Assembly (NCBI GenBank): GCA_016707205.1
Contig: JADJHZ010000013.1
Coordinates: forward strand, 78,346 to 142,345
Origin: Haliscomenobacter sp.
GTDB taxonomy: Bacteria > Bacteroidota > Bacteroidia > Chitinophagales > Saprospiraceae
Direction: 5' to 3'
Length of the DNA stretch: 64,000 bases
Shown here in pieces: positions 28,474 through 37,732 of this stretch. How positions within the stretch are numbered: the first letter of the stretch is position 1; each line of letters begins with the position of its first letter. The notes beneath the pieces are model-generated. The model was not told the DNA's origin and did not search any database. It worked only from the letters and a program-made list of their open reading frames with translations. A program made the position numbers and the translations under genes.

Positions 28474-29070
28474 CTATTTTTCGAGGTGCTTGCCTCCAGT
28501 CCAGCCATGACCGCTAAGCCATTGCGTTCCGGAATCCACTGCGCCATTTTCCAGGGAAGTGCCCATCGAGTCGTTCCAGCGATTAAGGTAACCAAACAGG
28601 GCGATCACGCCCATGATCTCGACGATTTCCCCATCGTCCCAGTGGGCGCGGACGCGTTCCATGATGCCCTGGTCGACGGAGTTTGGAACGGTAGAAGCAG
28701 CAATGGCCAGGTCGAGGGCGGCGCGTTCGGCGTCTGAGAACGCCGGGTGCGTGGGGTATTCCCAGATATGTTGTAGTTGTTCTTCCGGAGCGCCATAGCG
28801 TTCGGCTGCCCGGATGGTATGGGCCTGACAATACTGGCATCCGGTAGCCCGGCTGGAAACAAAAGCGATCAGGCGTTTGAGTGCGCTGGTCACCCGGCCT
28901 TCATTGGCCATAACAGCTTTGTTGAGCTCGATGAATGCCTTGGCGATAGCCGGGCGGCGTTGCATCGTCAAAACGCTGTTTGGAGGAAACCCCAGGGTTT
29001 CCTGAAAAAACAAGGCCAAACGGGCTACTTCGTCGTTGTGGTCGGAAGGAAGAGGCGGAACAAGAGGCAT
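28474..29070 (-). CDS. carboxymuconolactone decarboxylase / AhpD-family protein
   Basis: 198 residues, all helical. The redox motif C-x2-C-x2-H is visible at C78, C81 and H84 in TGCQYCQAHTIR, as in AhpD alkylhydroperoxidase-like enzymes. Members reduce peroxides or act as decarboxylases; the intact cysteine pair favours peroxidase-type chemistry. It lies 12 bases after the sulfatase stop, in the same unit. No signal peptide, so cytoplasmic. Confidence 0.88.
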   Translation of the reverse strand: MPLVPPLPSDHNDEVARLALFFQETLGFPPNSVLTMQRRPAIAKAFIELNKAVMANEGRVTSALKRLIAFVSSRATGCQYCQAHTIRAAERYGAPEEQLQHIWEYPTHPAFSDAERAALDLAIAASTVPNSVDQGIMERVRAHWDDGEIVEIMGVIALFGYLNRWNDSMGTSLENGAVDSGTQWLSGHGWTGGKHLEK

Positions 29071-29082
29071 TAACGGTTTATT

Positions 29083-30585
29083 TTAGATGGCAAAATAATA
29101 TTTCTTTCCATCTATTACGACTTCGTAGTCGATAGCGTGCGGCCAGGCTGGTGGGGCCATGGTTTTCTCCCACTGAGCCAGGGCTTCCAGCATCTGTGTT
29201 ACCCTTTCCCGCTCTTCCTGATGGATATCCTGGGATTCTTTGGGATCCTTTTCCAGGTGGTAACAAGCCGTGAGCCCATGGGCCTTGTCCAGGATCACTT
29301 TATAGGGGCCCTGGCGAACCGCGCAAACATACCCGGACCTCCAGAAGAACGTTCGCGAGTCGTTTTTGGGAACGGGTATTTTTCCGGTCAGCGCAGGGAG
29401 CCAGTTCAGCCCGTCCGCCGAGGGAAGCGCGCCTCCGGCAGCCTCCAAAATGGTGGGCGCAATGTCGAGCAAACTGGCGGGAGTTTCCAGGACTTGACCG
29501 GGAGGGATGGTATTCTTCCACGAAAAAAAGAGGGGTACATCGATTCCTCCTTCGAACAGCGTAAATTTTCCTCCCTTCAGATTTCCGCTTGTTACATGGC
29601 CGTTATACGTGGCCACTCCATTATCGCTGGTAAACACGATGAGGGTATTTTCCGAGAGGCCGCTGGTTTCCAGGAAGTCCAGAATTTTTCCCACGGCTTG
29701 GTCGAGCGCCAGGACCATAGCGGCATAAACCCGCTGATGATGGTCTTTGATCGAACCCAGGGAATCATATCCGGGTTTTGGGGCTTGCCAGGGAGCATGA
29801 GGGGCGCTGAACGGCAGGTAAGCAAAAAAAGGCGTTGTGCCGGGTTGCTGCATAAACCGGATGGCTTCGGCGGCTATGGCTTGCGTCAGATACCGGTCTT
29901 CTCGTACGGGCTGTCCATCGCGCTGAATAGCGCGGGGTCCCCGGCGCTTTTTCCACTGGACTTTGTCGGCAAAAAGAGACACCGGCGCGCCGACCAGCTC
30001 CGGATTCTTTTTTTCTCCATAAAGCGAATAGGCTTCCAAAAAGCCGTAGAAGGTATCAAATCCGTGGCGCAAGGGATGATGCTCCGGACCGTACCCCAAA
30101 TGCCATTTCCCAAAGATCCCCGTACGGTAACCGCGATCCTTCAAGGCTTCCGCCAACGTCAAGGCCTCCCTGGGCAATCCGGACGCTCTGGATACGTTCC
30201 GGGGCGGACGGGGGCCTTTTGCCGGTCGCCACCCATCCCGGCCCAGCAGCCAGGAGGCGGCCCACCGCTCCAGAAAATTCCGGGGATAGCGCTGGTGGGG
30301 CTGGAATTCAAACCCCAGGCGTTGGGGATAGCGGCCCGTGAGGATACCGACCCGGGATGGACTGCAGATAGAAGCGGTGGCGTACGCTTTGGAAAACCGG
30401 GCTCCGCTGTTGGCGAGCCTATCCAGGTTGGGCGTTTTTATTCCGGCACATCGATAGACCGACATATCGCATTTGCCTAAATCGTCGGCAACGATCAGCA
30501 AGACGTTAGGTCGTTCGGGAGACACGGCCTGTGCAGATGAAAAAACAACCCACCCTCCGGCCAGGAAGCACAACCAGCGCCTCAT
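29083..30585 (-). CDS. exported sulfatase (alkaline-phosphatase superfamily)
   Basis: 500 residues. Signal peptide to SSAQA, then PNVLLIVADDLGKCD with the paired metal-binding Asp residues. The formylglycine motif is ICSPSRVGILTGR with C74 as the residue converted by the maturation enzyme. Other conserved parts are GKWHLGYG, FTSDNG and a C-terminal arylsulfatase domain. It removes sulfate esters from glycans or small aryl sulfates in the periplasm. The start codon overlaps the stop of the hemolysin III gene as ATGA. No sulfatase-modifying enzyme is seen in this window. Confidence 0.93.
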   Translation of the reverse strand: MRRWLCFLAGGWVVFSSAQAVSPERPNVLLIVADDLGKCDMSVYRCAGIKTPNLDRLANSGARFSKAYATASICSPSRVGILTGRYPQRLGFEFQPHQRYPRNFLERWAASWLLGRDGWRPAKGPRPPRNVSRASGLPREALTLAEALKDRGYRTGIFGKWHLGYGPEHHPLRHGFDTFYGFLEAYSLYGEKKNPELVGAPVSLFADKVQWKKRRGPRAIQRDGQPVREDRYLTQAIAAEAIRFMQQPGTTPFFAYLPFSAPHAPWQAPKPGYDSLGSIKDHHQRVYAAMVLALDQAVGKILDFLETSGLSENTLIVFTSDNGVATYNGHVTSGNLKGGKFTLFEGGIDVPLFFSWKNTIPPGQVLETPASLLDIAPTILEAAGGALPSADGLNWLPALTGKIPVPKNDSRTFFWRSGYVCAVRQGPYKVILDKAHGLTACYHLEKDPKESQDIHQEERERVTQMLEALAQWEKTMAPPAWPHAIDYEVVIDGKKYYFAI

Positions 30586-31260
30586 CCCGCTTGCGGGCTA
30601 AATGCCAGAATGACGCCGCAAAAATGGCAAATACTTCCTGCGAGGACCAGAGATATGCCAAAGGGCGTGGTGATAAGGTATTTTTCGGGAAAGGTAGATC
30701 ACCGCCCCTACGGTATAGCAAATGCCGCCGGCCAGAATCCAAAGTAAAATAGTGGCGGGCACCCGCTCCAGCATAGGGCCGATAATAAAGATGGCGGCCC
30801 AGCCCATCCCCAGATAGATCAGCGTAGACAACAACCGAAACTTATGGGCCGCAAAGATCTTGTAAACGAGCCCTATCGCCGTCAATGCCCAAAGGACGAT
30901 CAGCACGGTATACCCGGGTCTGGTATTGACGTAAAGCAGGATGAACGGCGTATATGTTCCGGCAATGAGAAAGTAAATAGCGATGTGATCCAGGACCTGG
31001 AACCATTTCCGCAACAACGGTTTATTGGCCAAATGGTAAAGGGTAGAAAAAAGATACACCAGCAGGAGCCCGGCGCCAAACGCGAGTCCGCCGGTGAGGG
31101 AAACCGGATTCCCTTTGATCAGGGCAAAATGAACGAGCACCGGTAGGGCGATCAGGGCAAGGAGCAGTCCCAGGCCGTGGGTGATCACATTAGCCAGCTC
31201 TTCCGCCGGGCTGGCAATGTCGTCCAGCACCGCGCGGTAATAGGTTGAAAAGCGATTCAT
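30582..31260 (-). CDS. hemolysin III / progestin-adipoQ receptor family membrane protein (apparent frameshift)
   Basis: About 225 residues and seven membrane helices once corrected. Start at 31260 gives MNRFSTYYRAVLDD and the family motif PAEELANVITHGLG; LFSTLYHLA and IPYHHALWH carry the conserved Ser/His ligands. In the raw frame the protein diverges after ALWHIS. Removing one base near 30648-30656 gives ALWHILVLAGSICHFCGV, the expected last helix, and a stop at 30582 that overlaps the sulfatase ATG by ATGA. That coupling strongly supports the corrected reading. Family members are putative hydrolases or sphingolipid-related; haemolysis is historical naming. Confidence 0.88.
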
Positions 31261-31408
31261 TGAAAAAAGTTCAGGTTGAGGATAAAGGTAACAGCCGAGG
31301 GTATTAAATACCGTACTATAAACGAAAATTTTATCCAAACAAATTGTGCGGGGATGGATTTTCCCATCGGGATTCTGCTATATTTAACCCCACTGAAAAT
31401 ATACCGGA

Positions 31409-32233
31409 TTGAACCTGTTGGACATAGAGGGCGGACTATTCCTGGAATTTGCCGGGGCGATCGGGGCGCTATGGGGCCTGGGCAATCTTTTTACCGGTCC
31501 GCTGCAACATTGGTTTATTTTCAGGCCCCGAAAACTGGCTCAATCCTACGTGTACGATTTCCTGGCGCCATGCCAGGAGCTTTGGATCACGGGCTCCCGC
31601 GGGGGTAAGCTGAATGCGCTGTTGTTTAAAACGGAAAACCAGCCGTCGCGGGGAGTCATTGCGTTCTTTCACGGCAACGCAGGCAATCTTTCCCGCTGGG
31701 GCCACCTGCACCATTTCTTCACCCGGTTTGGGTACGACTTTTTTGTTTATGACTACCGGGGGTATGGCAAGAGTACCGGAAAGCGCAGTGAGGCGCTGTT
31801 GTACGAAGATGCCATGGAGGTCTATTCCTACTTAGCCAAACATTACCCGCCTGACCAAATTGTTCTTTATGGACGATCTCTGGGTTCCGCCTTTGCCATC
31901 CGGGTTGCGGCTTCTTTTCCCGCCCGCATGCTGATCCTGGAAACGCCCTTTTCCAGTATGAAAGACTTATTTTATACCTATTACCCGTTTCTTCCTGCCC
32001 TTTTCTTCTTTCGCTACCGGTTTCCTTCCCAGCACTACTTAAGCCAGGTAGCTTATCCGGTGGCGATCTTTCAGGGCGCCTCCGACCGAATCGTCCCTTT
32101 TTCCTGTGCAGCCCGGCTAAAAGCCAGCCTTAAACCCGGCGACCGGTTCTTTGCCGTTCCCGGCGCCGGGCACAACAACCTCCTGTTTTACGATATCTAT
32201 AACCGGGAATTGGAGACGCTGTTGGACGGTTGA
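31409..32233 (+). CDS. alpha/beta hydrolase (BAAT/YqkD-like)
   Basis: 274 residues with a TTG start at 31409; no ATG fits. A hydrophobic N-terminal segment (about 8-28) may anchor it in the membrane. The fold motifs are FFHGNAGNLSRWG (oxyanion), VYDYRGYGKSTGKRSE, nucleophile elbow YGRSLGSA, acid residue in FQGASDRIVP and final His in PGAGHNNL. This pattern is that of the ABHD13/Bem46-like hydrolases. Substrate unknown. It is followed by exonuclease III on the same strand after an intergenic repeat. Confidence 0.88.
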   Translation: MNLLDIEGGLFLEFAGAIGALWGLGNLFTGPLQHWFIFRPRKLAQSYVYDFLAPCQELWITGSRGGKLNALLFKTENQPSRGVIAFFHGNAGNLSRWGHLHHFFTRFGYDFFVYDYRGYGKSTGKRSEALLYEDAMEVYSYLAKHYPPDQIVLYGRSLGSAFAIRVAASFPARMLILETPFSSMKDLFYTYYPFLPALFFFRYRFPSQHYLSQVAYPVAIFQGASDRIVPFSCAARLKASLKPGDRFFAVPGAGHNNLLFYDIYNRELETLLDG

Positions 32234-32298
32234 CGGGGAGCGGCGGGCGGACTGGCCCGGAATAGTTCCGCACCCGAAATCCGAGGTTTCGGCGAACC

Positions 32299-32340
32299 GC
32301 GAACGCCCCGGCCCCCGAACCTCGCAACCTCGTAACTTAC
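32299..32340. repeat. intergenic repeated 'CCTCGCAACCTCGTAAC' word
   Basis: Short repeated words CGAACCTCGCAACCTCGTAA between the hydrolase and exonuclease genes. The same style of word (GCTACTTCGTTACCTCGCTAC) occurs at 46190-46225. Confidence 0.4.
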
Positions 32341-32359
32341 ACGCCAAAAATCAACCGTC

Positions 32360-33124
32360 GTGAAAATCATCTCCTATAACGTCAACGGCATCCGCTCGGC
32401 GCTGAGCAAGGGGTTGGAAGCCTGGCTTGAAGCCGAACAGCCCGATGTGCTCTGTTTGCAGGAAACCAAGGCCAATCCCGAGCAGGTGGATTTTGGCCCG
32501 TTCGAGCGCCTGGGGTACAGGCATTACTGGCATTCGGCTGAGAAAAAAGGGTACAGCGGGGTGGCTACCTTTTGCCGGATGGAACCCACCCGGGTAGAGG
32601 CGGGTTGCGGGATCGATGCGTACGATAAAGAGGGGCGCGTCCTGCGCACCGATTTTGGCGATTGGACGCTGCTCAACTGCTATTTTCCTTCCGGCACGTC
32701 GGGAGAGGAGCGCCAGGCCTTCAAGATGGAGTTTCTGGACGGATTTTTTGCGTATGCGCACGAATTGCGCCGGGAGCGGCCCAAGCTGATCGTCGTTGGC
32801 GACTATAATATCGCCCACCAGGAGATCGACATTCACGACCCGGTGGGCAATAAAAAATCCACCGGCTTCCTTCCCGAAGAACGGGCCTGGATGACGACGT
32901 GGTTTTCCAGCGGGTTTACCGATGCCTTCCGCCACCTGCACCCGGATAAAGTGGAATACTCGTGGTGGACCTTCCGCGCCGGGGCCCGGGGCAAGAACAA
33001 AGGCTGGCGCATCGACTATCAGTCGGTGACCGATAACCTGGCTTCCAGCCTGCGTTCCGCCGGGCATTTGGCTGATGCCTTCCACTCCGACCATTGCCCG
33101 GTCGTGGTGGAAATTGACCTCTAA
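32360..33124 (+). CDS. xth: exodeoxyribonuclease III
   Basis: 254 residues, GTG start at 32360. AP endonuclease and 3'-5' exonuclease of base-excision repair. Visible motifs: KIISYNVNGIRSALSKG, LQETKA with the metal-binding Glu, VVGDYNIAHQEID with catalytic Asp and Asn, and SDHCPVVVEIDL with the final Asp-His pair. The length is normal for the family. The segment WWTFRAGARGKNKGWRIDY is the XthA-type DNA-binding loop. Confidence 0.95.
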   Translation: MKIISYNVNGIRSALSKGLEAWLEAEQPDVLCLQETKANPEQVDFGPFERLGYRHYWHSAEKKGYSGVATFCRMEPTRVEAGCGIDAYDKEGRVLRTDFGDWTLLNCYFPSGTSGEERQAFKMEFLDGFFAYAHELRRERPKLIVVGDYNIAHQEIDIHDPVGNKKSTGFLPEERAWMTTWFSSGFTDAFRHLHPDKVEYSWWTFRAGARGKNKGWRIDYQSVTDNLASSLRSAGHLADAFHSDHCPVVVEIDL

Positions 33125-33176
33125 GAGAAAAAAATTCCCTTCGGGCGCTTTTTTTAAAGAATTCTGCTGCTGCCTA

Positions 33177-33207
33177 TTGACATTATCGCAGCGCTCGTCT
33201 ACTTTTG
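33177..33207 (+). promoter_or_regulatory. Bacteroidota-type promoter for the efflux operon
   Basis: TTG at 33177-33179, a 20-nt spacer and TACTTTTG at 33200-33207, 25 bases before the TetR start codon. The leader contains TTTACCCATTTAGGTAAA (33216-33233), an imperfect palindrome that could be the operator of the regulator. Confidence 0.65.
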
Positions 33208-33232
33208 TTCCATATTTACCCATTTAGGTAAA

Positions 33233-33862
33233 ATGAATATGGAGACCAATACCGAAGAAAAGATCCTGATTGCTGCCAGGGAAATATTCACCCAACGGGG
33301 ATTTGCCGGTACGCGGATGCAGGAGATTGCCGACCGGGCCGGGATCAACAAAGGGCTTTTGCATTATTATTTCAAAACCAAGGAAACCCTTTTCAAAGCG
33401 ATATTTAAGGAAGCCTTTCTCCAGTTTTCCAGGAAACTCAACGAGGTCTTGTCGTCCGAACGTCCTGTGATGGAAAAGGTAGAATCGATTGTGGACGAAT
33501 ACCTGGACCTCCTTCTGGCCAATCCCAACCTGCCGGGGTTTATTGTCAATGAACTGCATACCAACACGGAGGCCTTCATTGCCGAGATCATGTCCATGTC
33601 CGAACGGCCCGACCCTTCCCTGCTGATTATGCAGTTGCATCTCGACAGCCAGGCAGGCAAGATCCGGCAGGTAGACCCCTTTCATACGGTGCTGAACATT
33701 TTATCCATGTGCGTTTTCCCTTTCATTGCCCGGCCTATGCTCCAATCGATGGTGCATCTCGACGATGCCACCTATCTGCATCTGATGCGCCAGCGCAAAG
33801 CCGCCATTAAGGATTTTATCCGCCATGCCATTCAATCGCCAGATCAATCCGCCATGTCATGA
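33233..33862 (+). CDS. TetR/AcrR-family regulator of the efflux operon
   Basis: 209 residues. The N-terminal helix-turn-helix is typical: ILIAAREIFTQRGFAGTRMQ followed by EIADRAGINKGLLHYYFKTK. The C-terminal ligand-binding part is variable (about 65-209). The gene overlaps the tolC-like gene by ATGA, so it is the first gene of the operon and probably represses it. The near-palindrome TTTACCCATTTAGGTAAA just before the start is a possible autoregulatory operator. The arrangement parallels cecR with ybhGFSR in E. coli. Confidence 0.9.
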   Translation: MNMETNTEEKILIAAREIFTQRGFAGTRMQEIADRAGINKGLLHYYFKTKETLFKAIFKEAFLQFSRKLNEVLSSERPVMEKVESIVDEYLDLLLANPNLPGFIVNELHTNTEAFIAEIMSMSERPDPSLLIMQLHLDSQAGKIRQVDPFHTVLNILSMCVFPFIARPMLQSMVHLDDATYLHLMRQRKAAIKDFIRHAIQSPDQSAMS

Positions 33863-35132
33863 AAATAGCCTTTGCTTTACTTCCGCTTAGCCTGTTCTTT
33901 GGGCAAGCCTTTACCCAAACAACTAAACCGCTTGATCTCGGCGCCTGCTATGCTGCCGCCAGGAAACATGCGGTTTTGGGCGGCCAGCTTTCCCTGTACC
34001 AGCAGCAAAACGCGCTCAAGCTGGCCCAGATCGATGCCAGCCGGAAACCCGAACTGACGTTGAACTCTAAGGCCAGCATGCAGACCGAGAACGTCGACCT
34101 CGGCATCGACAACCCCTTGTTTCAGTCGCCCGATCTCCCCTTGTTCCAGTTCCGCCTGACGGCCGACGCCGCCTACACCCTGTACGACGGCGGGATGCAT
34201 CAGGCCCAGCGCGAACAGGAACTGGCGGCGTTGCGGGTCCAGGAACAAGTCGTCGAGGTAGAGCTCCGCAAGCTGCACGAACGCATCAACCAGCCCTTTT
34301 TCAGCATCCTGCTGCTGCGCAAAAAGATCCAGGTTCTGGAGAATTCCCGCAAGGACCTCCTCGCCCGGAGCGAAACGCTGGAAGGCGCGGTGCGAGCGGG
34401 CGCCCGCCTCCAAAGCGAGGTCGAACGCCTGCAGATCCAGATCACCCGCCTGGAGGCCGACGTCGATAAGGCACGGTACGATATCCGTGCCATGTTCCGC
34501 ATCCTCGAGGCCCTGACCGGGGAGCAGTACGACGACCAGACCGAGCTCCTGATCCCCGATTTGAGCGCATTTCAGTGGCAGACTGGCCTGGAACGTCCGG
34601 AACTCCGCCTGTTCCAGCTTCAGCAAGATCAAACCCTGACGGCGGAACAATTGCTCGAGGCCCGGCGCAAGCCCAAAGCCGGCGCTTTTCTTCAGACAGG
34701 ACTTGGGTATCCCAATCCACTCAACTTTTTCGAGGACCAGCTCAGTCCTTTGCGGTGGCAGGGGTACAGCTCAGCTGGAAAATCCTGGATTGGGAGCAAA
34801 CCCGCCGCGACCGCGAACTGCTTCAGGTTCAAAGAGCGCTTATTGAAACCCAGAAAGCCCACTTCGTCCAGCAACTCAACCTCCTCGATGGGAAGTATCA
34901 GGAGGATGCCGCCGGACTGGAAGCGCTTATCCGCAGCCAGGAGTCTATTGCCCAGCGGCAGGAACGGATCCGGATGGAAAGCGCCGCTCAAATGGAGCAA
35001 GGGACGCTGAGCGCCACCGATTATTTGTCGGAACTGAATGCCGAACTGCAAACCCAGATCCAACTCGAAACCTACCGCCTGCAGATCCAACAGCTTAAAG
35101 TCGATTTCCTCACCTTAAAAGGACTACTCTGA
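33859..35132 (+). CDS. TolC-type outer-membrane efflux protein (apparent frameshift)
   Basis: About 424 residues once corrected. Signal peptide to GQAFTQ, then two OEP-type halves of long coiled-coil helices. The first frame ends its conserved part at NPLNFFEDQLSP (about 34748); the match resumes in the next frame as FAVAGVQLSWKILDWEQTRRD and ends LKVDFLTLKGLL. Adding one T in the TTT run at 34749-34751 joins them as SPFAVAG. It would be the outer-membrane channel for the following adaptor and ABC components. The reading error looks like an assembly indel since both halves are intact. Confidence 0.88.
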
Positions 35133-35134
35133 AC

Positions 35135-36031
35135 ATGAAGCCTACATTGCTCCTTCCGGCTATTTTCTTACTGGCCTTGCTCCCTTCCTGCACTCCCGAA
35201 ACGCCCCTGGCGGACGCTTATGGCAACTTTGAAGCCCGGGAGGTGGTCGTTTCTTCTGAAGTGACGGGCAAACTCCTCGAATTTCGCGTCGAAGAAGGCG
35301 TCACCCTGGATTCGGGGTTGCAAATCGGCCTGATCGACACCGTTCCTTACCACCTGCGCCGGCTTCAGCTTTTGGCAAGCCTCCAGGCTTTGCCCCAGAA
35401 AAAAATCAACGCCGATCCGCAGATTGACATCTACGTGCAACAGCGCAACAACCTCCTGCGGGAGATCAAGCGCGGCGAAGCCCTGGCTCAAAGCAACGCC
35501 ATCACGCCCAAACAACTCGACGACCTTCGCGGCCAGCTCGATGTAGTCAACCAGCAAATAGCCAGCGCCAAAGCCCAGGAAACCATCTCCAACCGCGGGA
35601 TCCTCGCGGAATTGGCGCCCCTCGAAGCCCAACTCAAACAGGTGGAAGACCAGATCAGCCGGTGCTACCTGTTCAATCCGATCCAGGGAACCGTTCTGCA
35701 GAAAATGACCGAATCTTCGGAAATGGCTATTGCCGGTAAAGCGCTCTATAAGATCGCCGACCTTAGCGTCATGACGCTTCGGGCCTACTTCAGCGGCGAC
35801 CAGTTGCCCCATATAAAAATTGGCCAAACGGTTAAGGTGCTGATCGATGAATCCAAAGAAAGCAACCGGGAACTTTCCGGGGTCATCACCTGGATCTCCG
35901 ATCAGGCCGAGTTCACGCCCAAGATCGTGCAAACCAAGGAAGAGCGGGTAAATCTGGTCTACGCGGTCAAAATACAGGTCCAAAACGACGGTGCGTTGAA
36001 AATCGGCATGCCTGCCGAAGTTAACTTATAA
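35135..36031 (+). CDS. HlyD-type membrane fusion protein of an ABC exporter
   Basis: 298 residues with a lipoprotein-type signal (LLALLPSC). It has a first biotinyl-lipoyl half (EVTGKLLEFRVEEGVTLDSG), a helical hairpin of about 110 residues, a second lipoyl half (YLFNPIQGTVLQKMTES) and a beta-barrel (GDQLPHIKIGQTVKVLID). It links the inner-membrane ABC transporter to the TolC channel, as YbhG does. It begins two bases after the tolC-like stop. Confidence 0.92.
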   Translation: MKPTLLLPAIFLLALLPSCTPETPLADAYGNFEAREVVVSSEVTGKLLEFRVEEGVTLDSGLQIGLIDTVPYHLRRLQLLASLQALPQKKINADPQIDIYVQQRNNLLREIKRGEALAQSNAITPKQLDDLRGQLDVVNQQIASAKAQETISNRGILAELAPLEAQLKQVEDQISRCYLFNPIQGTVLQKMTESSEMAIAGKALYKIADLSVMTLRAYFSGDQLPHIKIGQTVKVLIDESKESNRELSGVITWISDQAEFTPKIVQTKEERVNLVYAVKIQVQNDGALKIGMPAEVNL

Positions 36032-36035
36032 CGCT

Positions 36036-36974
36036 ATGAAATCCATCCGCATTGATTCGGTCAGCAAACGCTATGGGCAGGTCCGGGCATTGGATCAGGT
36101 TTCCATCGAGGTAGAGAAAGGCGAGTTGTTCGGCCTCATCGGACCGGACGGCGCAGGAAAAACCACCCTGATGCGCATCCTCGTCACCCTGTTGCTTCCG
36201 GATAGCGGAACGGCAGAGGTCGAAGGCTGGGACGTGCGCAAAGATTACCGGAAGATCCGCCGCCTGGTGGGGTATATGCCGGGCCGGTTTTCGTTGTATC
36301 AGGATTTGAGCGTCGAGGAAAACCTCCGGTTTTTTGCCACGCTGTTTGGAACGACGGTCGAAGCGAATTACGATACGATTAAGGACATCTACGGGCAGAT
36401 CGAGCCTTTTCGCAAGCGCAAAGCAGGCAAGCTATCCGGGGGAATGAAGCAAAAACTGGCGCTTTCCTGCGCGCTGGTCCACCGGCCTACCGTGTTATTC
36501 CTCGACGAGCCCACCACGGGGGTTGATCCGGTTTCCAGAAAAGAGTTTTGGGATATTCTCAGCCGCCTGCAGGAGCAAGGCATCACCATTCTGGTTTCAA
36601 CGCCCTACATGGACGAAGCGAGCCGGTGCGGCCGCGTCGCTCTGATCCAGAAAGGAAAAATCCTGGGGGTCGACACGCCTGGCGGGATCGTGAAGGAATT
36701 TCAGTACCCCTTGCTTGCCGTCCAAAGCCGCGACACGTACCGTTTGCTCCAGGACCTGCGCCGCCAGTCTTGGGCGCATAGCGTTTACCCGTTTGGAGAA
36801 TACATCCACCTCGCCCTTTCCGGGCCGATCGGGGAAAATACGGTGGTTCATCTTCTGGAAAGCTTAAACCACCAGGATATTGAGGTTCATTCCATTGTTC
36901 CGGGCATCGAAGACTCCTTTATGGAACGCATGCGCGCTATGGAAGAAAACGGCGGCATTTACCCCAAATCCTAA
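36036..36974 (+). CDS. ABC exporter ATP-binding protein (first ATPase)
   Basis: 312 residues. Walker A is GPDGAGKTTLMR with Asp in place of the common Asn, the signature is LSGGMKQKLALSCA, Walker B VLFLDEPTTGVDP, then the H-loop region STPYMDEASRC with Tyr in place of the common His. The C-terminal 80 residues form a DUF4162-like extension. In E. coli YbhF the two ATPases are fused; here they are separate genes. This subunit corresponds to the N-terminal half of YbhF. It begins four bases after the adaptor gene. Confidence 0.93.
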   Translation: MKSIRIDSVSKRYGQVRALDQVSIEVEKGELFGLIGPDGAGKTTLMRILVTLLLPDSGTAEVEGWDVRKDYRKIRRLVGYMPGRFSLYQDLSVEENLRFFATLFGTTVEANYDTIKDIYGQIEPFRKRKAGKLSGGMKQKLALSCALVHRPTVLFLDEPTTGVDPVSRKEFWDILSRLQEQGITILVSTPYMDEASRCGRVALIQKGKILGVDTPGGIVKEFQYPLLAVQSRDTYRLLQDLRRQSWAHSVYPFGEYIHLALSGPIGENTVVHLLESLNHQDIEVHSIVPGIEDSFMERMRAMEENGGIYPKS

Positions 36975-36997
36975 TTTTTAATTTTAAAAAACCATCG

Positions 36998-37726
36998 ATG
37001 AATACCGTGATCAGCGCCGAGAATTTGACCAAAAAATTCGGGGACTTCACTGCGGTGGACCGGATCAGTTTCGAGGTATTCCAGGGGGAGATTTTTGGGT
37101 TTCTGGGGGCAAATGGAGCGGGAAAAACGACCGCGATGAAGATGCTTACCGGACTTTTGCGCCCTACCTCGGGTAAAGCCCAGGTAGCGGGCTTTGACGT
37201 CTACCGGCAGCCGGAGCTGATCAAGCAGCATATTGGGTACATGAGTCAGCGTTTTTCCCTGTACGAAGACCTTACGGTGCGCGAAAACATCGAATTCTAC
37301 GGCGGGATCTATGGATTGACGTTCAAGGAAATCCGCCGGAAGATCCCTCAGCTGCTGCACGAACTCGGGCTCCTCGAGGTTGAGCGGCAGCTGGTAAAAT
37401 CCCTTCCCTTGGGGTGGAAGCAACGCCTGGCGTTTTCCATTGCCCTCATCCACGAGCCCCGCATCGTGTTTCTGGACGAACCCACCGGAGGCGTGGACCC
37501 CATCACCCGCCGCCAGTTTTGGGAAACGATCTATCAGTCGGCTGCGCAGGGCATCACCATTTTCGTGACCACCCATTACATGGATGAAGCGGAATACTGC
37601 CACCGGGTCTCCATGATGGCCCAGGGAAAAATAGCGGCGCTGGGCCCGCCCAAACAATTGAAACAAGAATTTCAGGCTCAATCGATGGACGAAATTTTCC
37701 TGAGCATTGCCCGCGGGGCGAAATAA
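36998..37726 (+). CDS. ABC exporter ATP-binding protein (second ATPase)
   Basis: 242 residues. Walker A is GANGAGKTTAMKM; Walker B IVFLDEPTGGVDP; H-loop FVTTHYMDEAEYCH is complete. The signature motif is replaced by SLPLGWKQRLAFS, a deviation from LSGGQ also known in the second half of YbhF-type ATPases. Combined with the non-canonical Walker A and H-loop of the first ATPase, the dimer probably has one strong and one weak ATP site. Confidence 0.93.
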   Translation: MNTVISAENLTKKFGDFTAVDRISFEVFQGEIFGFLGANGAGKTTAMKMLTGLLRPTSGKAQVAGFDVYRQPELIKQHIGYMSQRFSLYEDLTVRENIEFYGGIYGLTFKEIRRKIPQLLHELGLLEVERQLVKSLPLGWKQRLAFSIALIHEPRIVFLDEPTGGVDPITRRQFWETIYQSAAQGITIFVTTHYMDEAEYCHRVSMMAQGKIAALGPPKQLKQEFQAQSMDEIFLSIARGAK

Positions 37727-37732
37727 CCGGAC

